Shown here one piece after another: positions 18,417 through 26,516 of a DNA stretch of 64,000 nucleotides. The DNA comes from Vibrio sp. RE86. GTDB taxonomy: Bacteria; Pseudomonadota; Gammaproteobacteria; Enterobacterales; Vibrionaceae. Every line of letters begins with the position of its first letter. Position 1 is the first letter of the stretch. The notes beneath the pieces were generated by a model that was not told where the DNA came from, searched no databases, and saw nothing but the letters and a program-made list of their open reading frames with translations. The stretch spans positions 124,001 through 188,000 of the forward strand of contig NZ_VTXI01000006.1 in assembly GCF_013114545.1 (NCBI RefSeq), in the 5' to 3' direction. The translations under genes were made by a program, and so were the position numbers.

Positions 18417-18439
18417 AGGGGGAGCACAAGGCTCCTCCT
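18417..18439. terminator. Hairpin between the beta-barrel gene and tupC
   Basis: AGGGGGAGC and GCTCCTCCT pair over nine positions (one G-U) around loop ACAAG, between convergent stop codons. No long U-tract follows. Confidence 0.6.
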
Positions 18440-19164
18440 TAGCTGTTGCTAAGCTTCACACCCATCGATTTATCTTTCAATACAACCACGTTCGTCGGTT
18501 CATCAATATTTGAAAATTCATGAAGCTCTACATCACGGATCACCCACTGTTTCGTGCAAAGGTCAGTGAGTGCATTCTGTTGGTGGCTGGTAATAATTAA
18601 ACTTGAACCACGATCGAGAAGGTCTTGCGCCATAACAACAAGGCGATCGATCGACTCTTGGTCAAGTGATGCGCTGGGTTCGTCCATCAACAAAATCGAT
18701 GGTTTTAAGATCCAAGCCCTTGCCATCGCCACTCTTTGCTTTTCGCCACCAGAAAGAACTGAAATATGTTCATCGGCTAATGTTTCTAAGCCTACCATGC
18801 GTAAAGCGGTAATAACTTGCGCTCGCTTATCTTTTGCTGGCTCTTTTTGAAAGCGAAGGCCATAAACGACGTTTTCGTAGACAGTACCATCAAACAAATA
18901 AGGGGATTGGTGCAAATAGATCACATCTTTGCGCCCCGTTCGAGGGAATAAACGGTGCAGCCAATGGTCGTTTGGCGCATTGACGCTGCCTGTGGTTGGT
19001 TTAACCAAACCGGATAGGACTTTTAGTAGGGTCGTTTTTCCGACGCCGTTATCGCCTTTTAAATAGATTGCGTCATTAGGGCCAATGGAAAGAGAAGGAA
19101 TGTGGAACAAAACGCGCTCTTTAAAGCGCATTGAAAGTTGCTGTGCCGTTATTTTAATAGTCAT
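18439..19164 (-). CDS. tupC: Tungstate ABC transporter ATPase
   Basis: This 241-residue ABC ATPase has Walker A GDNGVGKTT at about 36-44, signature LSGGEKQR at about 138-145 and Walker B ILLMDEPSASLD just after. The family couples ATP hydrolysis to uptake of tungstate through TupB. The gene is 9 bp downstream of tupB on the same strand. There is no C-terminal molybdate-binding (TOBE/Mop) domain, unlike ModC. Assignment as tungstate rather than molybdate depends on TupA. Confidence 0.85.
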   Translation of the reverse strand: MTIKITAQQLSMRFKERVLFHIPSLSIGPNDAIYLKGDNGVGKTTLLKVLSGLVKPTTGSVNAPNDHWLHRLFPRTGRKDVIYLHQSPYLFDGTVYENVVYGLRFQKEPAKDKRAQVITALRMVGLETLADEHISVLSGGEKQRVAMARAWILKPSILLMDEPSASLDQESIDRLVVMAQDLLDRGSSLIITSHQQNALTDLCTKQWVIRDVELHEFSNIDEPTNVVVLKDKSMGVKLSNS

Positions 19165-19173
19165 ACAGCGCCT

Positions 19174-19872
19174 CTAAGTCCTTAAATAACCTTTGCCACG
19201 CATACTGGTAAGCGTAAAGTTGAGAGCCAATGCCAATACAAGCAGTACAATGCCTAGCGCAACCCCCTGAGCAAATGCACCTTTATGGCTTTCCATTGCA
19301 ATCGCAGTAGGGATGTTACGGGTGATTCCCATTATGTTCCCACCGACCATGGTCGAGCAGCCCACTTCGGTCACAATTCGTGAAAAAGCAGCAATGGCGG
19401 CGGCAAGTAAAGGGAAACGGGTTTCCCAAATCATGGTCCCAACGATACGAGGAATTGATGAGCCTAAGGTTATCGCGGTTTCAACGGCGCGGCGATCGCT
19501 TGATTGCAGTGCTCCATGCATCATTGAAACCAACACAGGAAATCCGATCAGCATTTGACCAACGATCATTGCTTTCTGAGTAAACAGCATCTGCCAGTCA
19601 CCCATTGGGCCAGAGCGTGAAAGCATCATGTAGAGCAATAAACCGATGACAACGGTTGGAATTGCTTGCAGAGTGTTGACCAAAGAGAGCAATAGCCACT
19701 TTCCTTTAAACTCGGTATACGCAAGTAAGAAGGAGAGTAAAACCGCTGGAAGCAATACCAAGGATATTGCAGACAACGAAACACTAAAGGAGACCGCGAC
19801 GATCTCCCAAAGTTCTGTATCAAGGCTCACCAATAAGGTCAGCGCATCAAGCGTCGTTTGCCAAAGGCTCAT
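19174..19872 (-). CDS. tupB: Tungstate ABC transporter permease
   Basis: This 232-residue inner-membrane permease has about five to six helices. The cytoplasmic coupling segment is A-ITLG-S-RIV-T-I (about residues 130-150), followed by EVGCSTMVGGNI, typical of TupB-like permeases. It lies 6 bp after tupA and 9 bp before tupC, so all three form one operon. No odd features were seen. Confidence 0.88.
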   Translation of the reverse strand: MSLWQTTLDALTLLVSLDTELWEIVAVSFSVSLSAISLVLLPAVLLSFLLAYTEFKGKWLLLSLVNTLQAIPTVVIGLLLYMMLSRSGPMGDWQMLFTQKAMIVGQMLIGFPVLVSMMHGALQSSDRRAVETAITLGSSIPRIVGTMIWETRFPLLAAAIAAFSRIVTEVGCSTMVGGNIMGITRNIPTAIAMESHKGAFAQGVALGIVLLVLALALNFTLTSMRGKGYLRT

Positions 19873-19878
19873 ACAGGG

Positions 19879-20697
19879 TTATTTCTCGTCAGCGTTCGCA
19901 ACGAATAGTTGTTTACCATTCAGCTTGAATTCGTTGATCAACGTTTGGCCACGAGGGTTAACCAACCAATCACTAAACTCTTTCGCGCCTTGGTAGTTTG
20001 CACTTGGGTAACGCTCAGGGTTCACAATGATCACTTGGTAAGGGTTAAACAGCTGCTTGTCGCCTTGGAATAGGATCTCAAGATCGAGTTTGTTGTTGTA
20101 AGCTAGCCAAGTACCACGGTCAGTCATGGTGTAGCCCTGCATTTCATTTGCCATATTTAGTGTAGGGCCCATGCCTTGACCGACGCTGCGGTAGCCACCA
20201 AAGTTTGGTTCAATTTGAGTCTGTTCCCAAATGCCTTTCTCTTTCTTATGAGTACCAGAGTCATCGCCGCGAGAAACGAAAGTGACGTTCATATTAGCGA
20301 TGTTCTTAAATACGTCGGCAACAGACTTTTGCTCAGTGATCTTTGCTGGATCTTTGTGTGGACCAACGATAACGAAATCGTTGTACATCAGTTTACGAGG
20401 AAGAACGCCATAGCCTTTCTCTACAAAGTTTGCTTCGGCTTTAGGCGCGTGTGTCATAACCAAGTCGACATCGCCGTTTTGGCCCATCTTCAATGATTTG
20501 CCTGTGCCTGCTGCAATAACATCCACTTTATAGCCCGTATCTTTTTCAAATTCTGGCAATAGGTAATCAAGTAAACCTGAGTGGTAGGTACTGGTCGTCG
20601 TAGCCAAACGAATATGAGGGTTGTCGTCTGCAGAAGAGGCAGAGTAGCTAACTAGGGCTAAAGACGTTGTTGCAAGGGTGATAGTGATTGCTTTCAT
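19879..20697 (-). CDS. tupA: Tungstate-binding periplasmic protein
   Basis: This 272-residue solute-binding protein has a signal peptide (MKAITITLATTSLALVSYSASSA). The oxyanion pocket region typical of TupA is present: LATTTSTYHSGLLDYLLPEF, IAAGTGKSLKMGQNGDVDLV and later SRGDDSGTHKKE. The TTTST and SRGDDSGTH motifs distinguish TupA from ModA. TupA proteins bind tungstate very tightly over molybdate. It heads the tupABC operon, with a predicted sigma-54 promoter about 95 bp upstream and an NtrC-type regulator gene diverging from the same intergenic region. Confidence 0.9.
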   Translation of the reverse strand: MKAITITLATTSLALVSYSASSADDNPHIRLATTTSTYHSGLLDYLLPEFEKDTGYKVDVIAAGTGKSLKMGQNGDVDLVMTHAPKAEANFVEKGYGVLPRKLMYNDFVIVGPHKDPAKITEQKSVADVFKNIANMNVTFVSRGDDSGTHKKEKGIWEQTQIEPNFGGYRSVGQGMGPTLNMANEMQGYTMTDRGTWLAYNNKLDLEILFQGDKQLFNPYQVIIVNPERYPSANYQGAKEFSDWLVNPRGQTLINEFKLNGKQLFVANADEK

Positions 20698-20792
20698 ATT
20701 GTTAGTTATCCATTTTATTTGAATTAGGCGCTACACTCTGTTCGGTGCTAAGCCATAGCATCAGCCAGTGTTATAAACTGGCACGCATATAA

Positions 20793-20808
20793 AGCAATCT
20801 TAATGCCA
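20793..20808 (-). promoter_or_regulatory. Sigma-54 promoter of tupABC
   Basis: The minus strand reads TTGGCATTAAGATTGCTT around this interval: TGGCAT-N5-TTGCT with GG-N10-GC, one base from the consensus -24 element and a perfect -12. The predicted start is near 20782, leaving an about 85-base leader before tupA. The divergent neighbour encodes a GAFTGA-type sigma-54 activator. Confidence 0.78.
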
Positions 20809-20866
20809 AAACTTTGTGACTGTTTTCGAACGAATAATCAATCACTTAGCGAATTAAACTTTGACG

Positions 20867-20883
20867 TGGGACAAAATGTCTCA
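20867..20883. promoter_or_regulatory. Dyad operator 1, probable binding site of the adjacent NtrC-type regulator
   Basis: TGGGACAAAATGTCTCA is an interrupted palindrome (TGGGACA-N3-TGTCTCA). Its centre is about 92 bp upstream of the predicted tupA start site, a normal enhancer position. A second copy is 45 bp away, and a third precedes the formate dehydrogenase operon at 35314. Confidence 0.65.
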
Positions 20884-20911
20884 TTTTAGTCAGAGCAGAT
20901 TCTTATAAAGT

Positions 20912-20928
20912 TGGTACACTCTGTCCCA
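20912..20928. promoter_or_regulatory. Dyad operator 2
   Basis: TGGTACACTCTGTCCCA (TGGTACA-N3-TGTCCCA) shares the layout of operator 1. It ends 25 bp before the regulator ATG at 20954, so it could also serve autoregulation. Confidence 0.62.
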
Positions 20929-20953
20929 ATACACACAAAACTAAGAAATCAGT

Positions 20954-22402
20954 ATGCCAGCGTCTTTGGATCCGAATAAAGCCTCCCAATATCAAGCCTT
21001 TTCTGTACTTGTCGTCGATGATGAAGTCGGAATGCAGACCATTTTGAATAAAGCATTAAGCAAGTGGTTTGCCAAAGTGGACTGCGCTGGCAGTATCGAA
21101 CAAGCTGAAGAGCTTCGCGTTGCCAATCACTACGATCTCATTGTATTGGATATCAATTTACCCGGCCGTTCAGGAATTGAGTGGGAAGAAGCGTTTAGCG
21201 ATCAAGACAAACGCGCGGATGTGATCTTCATGACCGGTTATGCGGATCTCGAAACCGCAATCTCGGCACTTAAATTGGGCGCGTCAGACTTTATCCTGAA
21301 ACCATTCAATCTTGAGCAGATGTTGCAGGCGGTCCAGCGTTGTATGGACAAACGATTGGAGCAGCGACATCAATTCGCGCTGCGCCACGATTTTAAACGA
21401 CACATCAAGACTGAAATCGTTGGCAGCTCAGAAAAAACCAAACAACTTAAACAGTTAATTAGTCAGTTTGCGCCGTCTCGTGCCTCAGTGTTGATCGAGG
21501 GCGAATCTGGTACAGGTAAAGAATTGGTTGCCCGTGGGGTGCACGAGGCGAGTCAACGTAAAGGGCCATTTGTACCGATCAACTGTGGTGCGATTGCTCC
21601 TGAGTTGCTGGAAAGTGAACTGTTTGGACATACAGCAGGTGCGTTCACCGGTGCAAAGAAAAGCCGTGAAGGTCTATTTCGTGTTGCTAGCGGCGGGACA
21701 CTTTTCCTCGATGAGATCGGTGAGATGCCTCTGGCGATGCAGTCTGCTCTACTTAGGGTGTTAGAGCAGCGTGCAATACGCCCAGTAGGTAGTGAGAAAG
21801 AGGTGACTATTGATGTGCGAGTTGTGGCAGCAACAAACCGTAACCTTCAAGAAGAAGTAAATAAAGGTAACTTCCGATCGGACCTCTTCTATCGTCTGAA
21901 CGTGTTGAAAATCGATGTGTCTCCACTCAAAGAGCGCAAAGCTGATTTAATCGATCTTGTACCATTTTTCACTAGAATGCTGACGTCGGAATTGGGTATG
22001 CCTGATCCTAAGTGGGCTCATGAAGATGTCTTAGCGATGAATGAATATGACTGGCCGGGCAATATTCGTGAACTTAAAAACCTGATCGAGCGCTGCATCT
22101 TATTGGGTAAGCCTCCGGCACATTATTGGCGCGAAATGCATGGTGATCCAATCAAACCATCGATCACCATGACCGTCTCCAGCGGTTCAGAGCTGATTGA
22201 AATCAGTCGTGACGAAAATAGCACTACTGGATATCCAAACAGTTGGGCCCTGAAAGAGGTTGAAAAAGCCCACATTCAACAACTTGTTGAGTTTCACGAT
22301 GGTAATAAGTCTGCAGCGGCTCGCGATCTTGGGGTCGCTCGTAAGACCTTAGAGCGCAAATTTAAAGAGTGGGATAGTGAGGATGGTTGCTATGCCGACT
22401 AG
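20954..22402 (+). CDS. Sigma-54-dependent response regulator (NtrC family)
   Basis: This 482-residue activator has three domains. The receiver (about 15-130) has acidic Asp22/Asp23, phosphoacceptor Asp66 (VLDINLPG) and Lys116. The AAA+ domain (about 155-390) has Walker A GESGTGKE at 183-190 and the sigma-54 contact loop GAFTGA at 229-234. A Fis-type helix-turn-helix ends the protein (NKSAAARDLGVARKTLERK). It shares an intergenic region with tupABC and overlaps the sensor kinase gene. I infer that it binds the dyads at 20867, 20912 and 35314 and activates tupABC and the formate dehydrogenase operon; the sequence supports this only circumstantially. Confidence 0.92.
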   Translation: MPASLDPNKASQYQAFSVLVVDDEVGMQTILNKALSKWFAKVDCAGSIEQAEELRVANHYDLIVLDINLPGRSGIEWEEAFSDQDKRADVIFMTGYADLETAISALKLGASDFILKPFNLEQMLQAVQRCMDKRLEQRHQFALRHDFKRHIKTEIVGSSEKTKQLKQLISQFAPSRASVLIEGESGTGKELVARGVHEASQRKGPFVPINCGAIAPELLESELFGHTAGAFTGAKKSREGLFRVASGGTLFLDEIGEMPLAMQSALLRVLEQRAIRPVGSEKEVTIDVRVVAATNRNLQEEVNKGNFRSDLFYRLNVLKIDVSPLKERKADLIDLVPFFTRMLTSELGMPDPKWAHEDVLAMNEYDWPGNIRELKNLIERCILLGKPPAHYWREMHGDPIKPSITMTVSSGSELIEISRDENSTTGYPNSWALKEVEKAHIQQLVEFHDGNKSAAARDLGVARKTLERKFKEWDSEDGCYAD

Positions 22403-24422
22403 CACCACGTTATGGGGTAAGTGGCGTTACCGTTTTAAGACAATGGTGCGTTACCGACTGATGATCTTAACGTCAGCGCCCATTTTACTTACTTTGATTG
22501 CCTTAATTTGCATCACCGTATATTGGTCTATTCACTACACGTGGCAAAGTGCACTTGTGGATGTATCTGAGCGTTTGGGTGTCGCTGAGAACAGTATTGA
22601 GCTTATTCAAGAGAAGCAGGCAAACCACGTTAAGGCGTTTGCTAACTCCTATGAATTTATATCGCGTGTACGCGGCCATAAGATAAACGATGCAGACCTC
22701 AAGTTATGGGTATCAGAACAAAGAGCTGAGTATGACCTCGACTTTCTGCGCTTTCATCGCGTAGATACAATCGAGAACAAGTTTCGATTTTTAGACTTGA
22801 CCAAAAAAGAGTCGTTTTTTGATGTTCTGACACGAGATGAACTGGAGGATCTTGGTGACGATCTAGTTAAACGAGCTCAGACCGCAGTGCTTGATAACCA
22901 TGATGTTGAGGGGCGTGGTCTCGTCAGCAGGACAGTGATTCCAATTTATAATGAAAGTCACGATCTCGTAGGGTTTCTTGATGGGGGCTTGCTGCTCAAT
23001 AACAGCACAAGTCTGGTCGATACGATTCGGGATCTTATCTATCCATCTAAACAAGACAGCTTGCGACCGATTGGAACGCTAACGGTATTTTTAGATGACC
23101 TTCGTATCAGTACCAATGTCCCTCTAGACAGTAATGACCGCTTGGGCCGTGCTATTGGGACACGAGTATCGCAAGAGGTAAAGCAAGCGGTACTTGTAGA
23201 GGGAGACGAATGGGTCAACTTAGCTTTCGTTTACGACGCTTGGTACATCACAGCGTATAAACCCATTTACGATCAATATGACAATGTGATCGGGATGCTC
23301 TATACGGGGTATTTAGTTTGGCCGTTTATTGAGGCCTACATGACCAACATCGCTGAAATTTCAGTGACGACCTTGTTCTTACTACTGATTTCAAGTTTGT
23401 TGGTATACCGCGGTTCTCGTGATTTGTTTATCCCGATTGAACATATTCACCGCGTTGTAAAAATGATTCAAATCGGCAAAGAGACGCGAATTGGGCCGCT
23501 AGGGTTGGATGAAAATCACGAGCTAGCGATGCTTGCTAAACAGTTTGATAACATGCTTGATCTACTTAAGCAGCGTAAGAATGAACTCGAACTTGCAGCA
23601 AGTCATTTAGAGTGCAAAGTTCAAGATCGAACCGCGAGCCTGAAAGAAAAAACTGAAGAGTTGGAGCTGCATATTCAGTTACTTAACCAGACTAGAGACA
23701 AGCTTGTTGTCAGCGAGAAACTCGCGGCGCTAGGGGAGTTAACTGCTGGTATCGCCCATGAAATTAACAACCCATCGGCCGTTATCTTAGGCAACGTGGA
23801 GCTGATTCAGTTTGAGCTTGGAGAAGAGTCGGAGCGTGTCAAAGAAGAGTTAGAAGCAATACACGGCCAAATCGACCGTATTAGGAACATCACTCGCAGT
23901 TTGCTCCAATACAGCAGGCAAGGGGGCGTTCAAGATGAGATCACTTGGCAGCACGTAAACCCAATCATCGAAGAGAGTATTACCTTGGTGAAAACAGGTT
24001 CCAAGAAGCGTGATGTGGTGTTTGAAACAGATTTACAAGCCCATACCAGCGTCGAGGTGAATCGTCATCAGCTATTGCAGATACTCGTAAATCTACAGAT
24101 GAATGGTGTGCATGCGATGCAAGGTAAGGGGCGCTTACTTATCTCTAGCGAAGATTGGATCGAGAGCGGTGTGAATAAGGGAGCGATTATCCATGTTCAA
24201 GATGAAGGATGCGGCATAAAAGAAGAAAACCTTAAACGCATCTTCTCACCGTTTTATACAACTAAGCGTGAAGGGACTGGACTTGGTTTATCGGTTTCAC
24301 AAAGTATTCTCAGCCAGTCAGGCGGCGAGCTTAAAGTCGCATCTACTTGGGGAGAAGGGAGTGTGTTTAGTATCTATTTGCTTGAACGAACGGGTAACGA
24401 ACTTGAAATTCGAAACCTTTAA
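22392..24422 (+). CDS. Sensor histidine kinase with a large periplasmic Cache-like domain
   Basis: This is the partner kinase of the preceding regulator, 676 residues from the ATG at 22392 (GAGG upstream; an ATG at 22383 is possible). A first membrane helix is near residue 25-47 and a second near 320-340. About 270 residues between them look like a double Cache sensor (DLRISTNVPLDSNDRLGRAIGTRV is typical of Cache_3 types, here cited in part). HAMP and coiled-coil segments come next, then the H-box GIAHEINNPSAV (His about 457) and the ATPase domain with DEGCGIKEE and GTGLGLSVS. The gene overlaps the regulator by 11 bp. The signal sensed is unknown; formate or another small carboxylate is a guess from context and Cache chemistry. 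Confidence 0.9.
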   Translation: MPTSTTLWGKWRYRFKTMVRYRLMILTSAPILLTLIALICITVYWSIHYTWQSALVDVSERLGVAENSIELIQEKQANHVKAFANSYEFISRVRGHKINDADLKLWVSEQRAEYDLDFLRFHRVDTIENKFRFLDLTKKESFFDVLTRDELEDLGDDLVKRAQTAVLDNHDVEGRGLVSRTVIPIYNESHDLVGFLDGGLLLNNSTSLVDTIRDLIYPSKQDSLRPIGTLTVFLDDLRISTNVPLDSNDRLGRAIGTRVSQEVKQAVLVEGDEWVNLAFVYDAWYITAYKPIYDQYDNVIGMLYTGYLVWPFIEAYMTNIAEISVTTLFLLLISSLLVYRGSRDLFIPIEHIHRVVKMIQIGKETRIGPLGLDENHELAMLAKQFDNMLDLLKQRKNELELAASHLECKVQDRTASLKEKTEELELHIQLLNQTRDKLVVSEKLAALGELTAGIAHEINNPSAVILGNVELIQFELGEESERVKEELEAIHGQIDRIRNITRSLLQYSRQGGVQDEITWQHVNPIIEESITLVKTGSKKRDVVFETDLQAHTSVEVNRHQLLQILVNLQMNGVHAMQGKGRLLISSEDWIESGVNKGAIIHVQDEGCGIKEENLKRIFSPFYTTKREGTGLGLSVSQSILSQSGGELKVASTWGEGSVFSIYLLERTGNELEIRNL

Positions 24423-24457
24423 TTTGATGTCACTTTAAACTCAGCGACGATAAAAAC

Positions 24458-24484
24458 AAAGCGGCCAAATGACGGCCGCTTTTT
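24458..24484. terminator. Bidirectional terminator between the kinase and an outer-membrane protein gene
   Basis: AAAGCGGCC and GGCCGCTTT pair with a 7-base loop; TTTTT on the plus side and TTTGTTTTT on the minus side. Confidence 0.9.
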
Positions 24485-24508
24485 AGTGTATTTTACTGCG
24501 TCTTTAAC

Positions 24509-25486
24509 TTAGAAGCTGTAAGTTAGCGCTGCGCCAATTTGGTATTCAGTTTCTTCGTAGAACTTGATGTTTGACGTTAATGTGTCATACCCAGCAAGAC
24601 CTAAGAATTTAACGTCTTCCCAACCCATGAACTCTTCATATTCATAAAGTGCCGCAATACCGTATTCGCTGTCACTACGTTTAACATCATCAAAGGCAAT
24701 GTTTGCGTCATCAAACGAGATCGAATTGTAGTAAGCTTGAACGCCGAAGCCGTGGTTATCAACCATCTTCATGTACGTCAGTTCACCGCCGAAGCTTGTG
24801 TTGCTAAACGCTTTACCATCAGCTGAGTAGTTACCGTAAGTCAAGCGAGGGACAAGAACAGAATCAAATGTTAAACCAACCTCATAAGCAACACCGATTT
24901 CAAAGCCTGAACCGCTACGCTTTAGTGTGTTGATGTCACCCGGAACTTCAGTTTGACCTGATTGCTCGTCTTCAACATCGCTAGTGTAGTAGAGTGCATC
25001 AACAGCAAAAGGGCTACCAGCAATGTTTGCGTACTCTAGCGCGAAGCCTGATTCTGAAATTTCAGTAATCTCACGTTTCGCATTCAGTACGTATGGGTCT
25101 TTCCAAGTCTCTTCATTGACAATTGAAGTTAGGTAGCTCACCTCTAGGCTAGACTCATCAGCAAACTCAGTGCGGTAGCCAAGCTCTAGAGTTAGATCAC
25201 CTTGGATAACTTCTTCGTTGTTGGTGCCAATAAATACTTGGTGGTTAGCTTCTTGCCCGAATGTGTAGTTCAGTTCGCCGATTAACTCTGGGTTAATTTC
25301 AGCTTCTGCACCTAATTTTTCGTCTGATGATTTTAATTGATTTTCATTGGCTGTATTAAAGTTACCGTCACTTGAAAAGTAGCTCATACCTAAGCCGACT
25401 TCGCCGCCAAAACCTGTTTCTGGTGTTTCTGCAAAAGCTTGAGAAGAACATGCAGCAGCGATACTTAAAGCAATCAATTTTTTCAT
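24509..25486 (-). CDS. Outer-membrane beta-barrel protein, DUF2860-like
   Basis: This 325-residue protein has a signal peptide (MKKLIALSIAAACSSQAFA) and about a dozen alternating strands. It ends in ALTYSF, the terminal aromatic residue expected of outer-membrane barrels. It is strongly acidic. I recognise it tentatively as DUF2860. AAGGAA lies 7 bp before the ATG. Upstream, an inverted repeat (AATGTGAAA/TTTCACATT at 25531-25567) and a possible extended -10 may regulate it. Function is unknown; passive channel or adhesion are both possible. Confidence 0.72.
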   Translation of the reverse strand: MKKLIALSIAAACSSQAFAETPETGFGGEVGLGMSYFSSDGNFNTANENQLKSSDEKLGAEAEINPELIGELNYTFGQEANHQVFIGTNNEEVIQGDLTLELGYRTEFADESSLEVSYLTSIVNEETWKDPYVLNAKREITEISESGFALEYANIAGSPFAVDALYYTSDVEDEQSGQTEVPGDINTLKRSGSGFEIGVAYEVGLTFDSVLVPRLTYGNYSADGKAFSNTSFGGELTYMKMVDNHGFGVQAYYNSISFDDANIAFDDVKRSDSEYGIAALYEYEEFMGWEDVKFLGLAGYDTLTSNIKFYEETEYQIGAALTYSF

Positions 25487-25587
25487 GGGAGTTCCTTATT
25501 TTTATCTCACAACAGAACTCTATACCATAAAATGTGAAAGAATCGTTGTTCACACTTTTTTCACATTGAAAATGGAAAGCAATAAAA

Positions 25588-25610
25588 AGCCCCGCGAGTT
25601 TGCAGGGCTT
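25588..25610 (-). terminator. Terminator after the MscS gene
   Basis: AAGCCC and GGGCTT form the outer stem, with an inner GC/GC pair across a bulged base. On the minus strand TTTTTATT follows. Confidence 0.82.
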
Positions 25611-25636
25611 GAATAAGGGGAGGTCGTTAACAAGTG

Positions 25637-26515
25637 TTATTGGGTGTGTACCGCAATGCGCGGTGGGTTAATACCATGCTTTTTAAACTCTTTCATGACC
25701 CGCAGAGTAATGTCCGTCTCAAACAGTTTCTCATACGCCGTATCGACAACATACGCCTTACACGTCAGTTGAATAGCAAGATAGTTATCTGTGATCGTTT
25801 GTTTCACTAACACCGTCACAGGTTTAGGTAAGTGGATATAACGACTGGACGATGCCGCTTCTTGGATAAGATCCCTTGCGAGGGTAATGTCTTCATCCAT
25901 CCCCACATAAAATGGAATAACAACCTGCATATCAAGTGCGCCATAGTTTCCGCTGACAGTCACTTCATTTAGGAATTTGTTGTTTGGGATAGTAATGATG
26001 TCGTCGTTAAGGGTACGCATTCGAACAGAGCGCAAACCAATAGCGGTAATGTCGCCGTAATTCCCTTCAAACGTGACGCGGTCACCTACTTGAAATGGTC
26101 GATCGACCATCACGGTCATGCCCGCAATGAACGAGGCAGCCAAGTCTTTCAATGCAAAGCCGACAGACACGGCGAGGGTACCACCGATGAGCGCTAAAAT
26201 TTGATCGTTGATGCGAAAGCTCATCATAAAGACCAAAATACCCGCACTCATATAGATAAAGAACTGCATAAACGATTGCAGCTTTTGCAGTAGCATTCGG
26301 TACTGTGCAAATTGGCTACCAATGCTGTCGACCATTGAGCCAATGAACTTGAGCAATAGCCAAGTGGCTGCAATCACCAGTAGAGAGAAAAAGACGCCGC
26401 TCCAGCGTATTAGGCTAGCGATTTGGGTGATGTTATCTACATTCGCTACTTCTTCTGCTGAAAAGGCAGGGAGAGCAACCAGTGATGATAAAATAACGAA
26501 GATAAGACGATTCAT
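25637..26515 (-). CDS. MscS-family mechanosensitive channel
   Basis: This 292-residue protein has a signal peptide, three membrane helices and the MscS core. The pore helix region is LIGGTLAVSVGFALKDLAASFIAG (partly quoted) at about residues 112-135. The beta domain starts at RPFQVGDRVTFEGNYGDI and an alpha/beta C-terminal domain follows. MscS channels open under membrane tension to release solutes. It starts 1 bp after the stop of the AAA-like membrane protein gene, so the two are almost certainly one operon and may act as one complex. Its length is close to that of E. coli MscS. Confidence 0.9.
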   Translation of the reverse strand: MNRLIFVILSSLVALPAFSAEEVANVDNITQIASLIRWSGVFFSLLVIAATWLLLKFIGSMVDSIGSQFAQYRMLLQKLQSFMQFFIYMSAGILVFMMSFRINDQILALIGGTLAVSVGFALKDLAASFIAGMTVMVDRPFQVGDRVTFEGNYGDITAIGLRSVRMRTLNDDIITIPNNKFLNEVTVSGNYGALDMQVVIPFYVGMDEDITLARDLIQEAASSSRYIHLPKPVTVLVKQTITDNYLAIQLTCKAYVVDTAYEKLFETDITLRVMKEFKKHGINPPRIAVHTQ

Positions 26516-26516
26516 A

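Noticed and set aside
25531..25567. CRP site upstream of the DUF2860-like gene
   Set aside because: The AATGTGAAA/TTTCACATT arms are 19 bp apart, whereas CRP needs TGTGA-N6-TCACA.
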